Shown: positions 13,314-13,843 of the stretch, piece by piece
Layout of the letters: every line of letters starts with the position of its first letter
How positions within the stretch are numbered: position 1 is the stretch's first letter
NCBI GenBank assembly: GCA_016788945.1
Contig: JAEUSA010000360.1
Span: forward strand, 1 to 13,843
Source: Leptospiraceae bacterium
GTDB lineage: Bacteria; Spirochaetota; Leptospiria; Turneriellales; Turneriellaceae
Direction of reading: 5' to 3'
DNA: 13,843 nt
Made by a program: the position numbers and the translations under genes
The notes under the pieces: model-generated
What the model was told of the DNA's origin: nothing
The model's database searches: none
Seen by the model: only the letters and a program-made list of their open reading frames with translations

Positions 13314-13843
13314 TTAGCTGGATACCGGGTTGTCGCGCAGGCTAATGAGTTGCGCAACGATGCTGACGGCGATTTCCGCAGGCTCACTCTTGCCGATCGG
13401 TAGACCTATCGGGCAATAGAAAGAATCTGCACGCACAGTATCTATCCCTTTTGCACTCAAGTCCTTTAGCAACACGGCGCGCTTACTTTTGCTGCCTATC
13501 ACACCCACATACCGAAACGGTTTTTCCCGCTTCATGCATTCGAGCAAAACCGGAAAATCCGTCGCGTGGCCCTGCGTCATCATCAATACAAATGTCTCGT
13601 CGGTCAGCGAAACGATTTCCCCAGCCGGATTTTCGGTGAACCGCGTGGTGAGCCGCGGGTGTTGTGGCAACGCATCAAGCCATTCACTTCGTGCATCGAT
13701 ACAAACAACGCGGCACTCCAAGGGCAATAGGGCAGCCACAAGAGCCTGAGCGACCTGCCCCGCCCCGAAGAGGGCGATTTGCCAGTCGGCAACGCCATAG
13801 GTTTCAAAATAAAGCTTCACGCGACCACCACAGGTCATACCCA
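13314..13843 (-). CDS. xdhC: XdhC-family molybdenum cofactor insertion/maturation protein, C-terminal part
   Basis: The minus-strand frame ends at TAA 13316-13314 and is open to the window edge, so the N-terminus lies outside; the internal Met at 13838 is not the likely start. About 176 residues are visible. They begin with a Cys-Gly-Gly motif (GMTCGG) typical of the end of the XdhC N-terminal domain. A Rossmann-like domain with IALFGAGQVAQALVAAL follows, then CRVVCIDAR, FVLMMTQGHATD, the YVGVIGSKSKR motif, and the signature YCPIGLPIGKSEPAEIAVSIVAQLI. XdhC proteins bind molybdenum cofactor, promote its sulphuration and deliver it to xanthine dehydrogenase-type enzymes in the cytoplasm. The partner molybdoenzyme genes would be expected to the right of the window. 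It is convergent with the recombinase gene across a 57-base gap. Confidence 0.9.
   Translation of the reverse strand, partial: GMTCGGRVKLYFETYGVADWQIALFGAGQVAQALVAALLPLECRVVCIDARSEWLDALPQHPRLTTRFTENPAGEIVSLTDETFVLMMTQGHATDFPVLLECMKREKPFRYVGVIGSKSKRAVLLKDLSAKGIDTVRADSFYCPIGLPIGKSEPAEIAVSIVAQLISLRDNPVSS

Overview
This window reads as ordinary chromosome of a Gram-negative, double-membraned bacterium with moderately high GC. It encodes MlaA and MlaC (outer-membrane lipid transport), several lipoproteins with relaxed lipoboxes, a probable outer-membrane beta-barrel and both periplasmic and cytosolic FKBP-type prolyl isomerases. The mix of relaxed lipoboxes, repeated FKBPs and receiver/ATPase hybrids reminds me of the Leptospirales (Turneriella/Leptonema type) among the spirochaetes. 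That placement is inference and no single gene proves it. I see no rRNA, tRNA or CRISPR array, and no gene-free stretch longer than 300 bases.

Layout. At 1-110 lie the tail of a small heat-shock protein gene and its strong terminator. At 158-2511 a compact plus-strand cluster holds a lipoprotein, a secreted FKBP, a cytosolic FKBP, a YdbL/DUF1318-like envelope protein and zapA (cell division). The last four are separated by -1 to +4 bases and are probably one operon, ending in a hairpin at 2530-2546. At 2546-4537 a minus-strand operon runs mlaA, mlaC, then a LURP-one/phospholipid-scramblase-like gene. At 4638-8032 a plus-strand signalling block holds a GAF-GAF sigma-54 activator, a receiver/GHKL-ATPase hybrid and a small secreted protein whose signal peptide is encoded inside the end of the preceding gene. 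At 8075-9196 is a secreted CsgG/TolB-N-like domain fused to a probable outer-membrane barrel. At 9251-10261 is purM, preceded directly by a perfect inverted repeat. At 10316-11476 is a lipoprotein beta-propeller. At 11592-12263 is a third, lipoprotein FKBP with a structured leader and a terminator. At 12342-13256 is a complete tyrosine recombinase with an IntI-like tail. At 13314-13843 is the C-terminal part of an XdhC-type molybdenum-enzyme maturation factor, cut by the window edge.

Theme. Much of the window concerns the cell envelope: lipid traffic between the membranes (Mla, scramblase-like, possibly the YdbL-like protein), folding of exported proteins (two exported FKBPs), surface lipoproteins and an outer-membrane fusion protein. 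A stress or metabolic sensor block sits in the middle. The recombinase is the only mobile-DNA-type gene, and I see no clear element ends around it.

The most notable observations are the mlaA-mlaC-scramblase-like operon, the receiver/GHKL protein next to a sigma-54 activator, the CsgG-like/barrel fusion, the palindrome abutting purM, and the IntI-like recombinase that appears to lack the integron-specific insertion.
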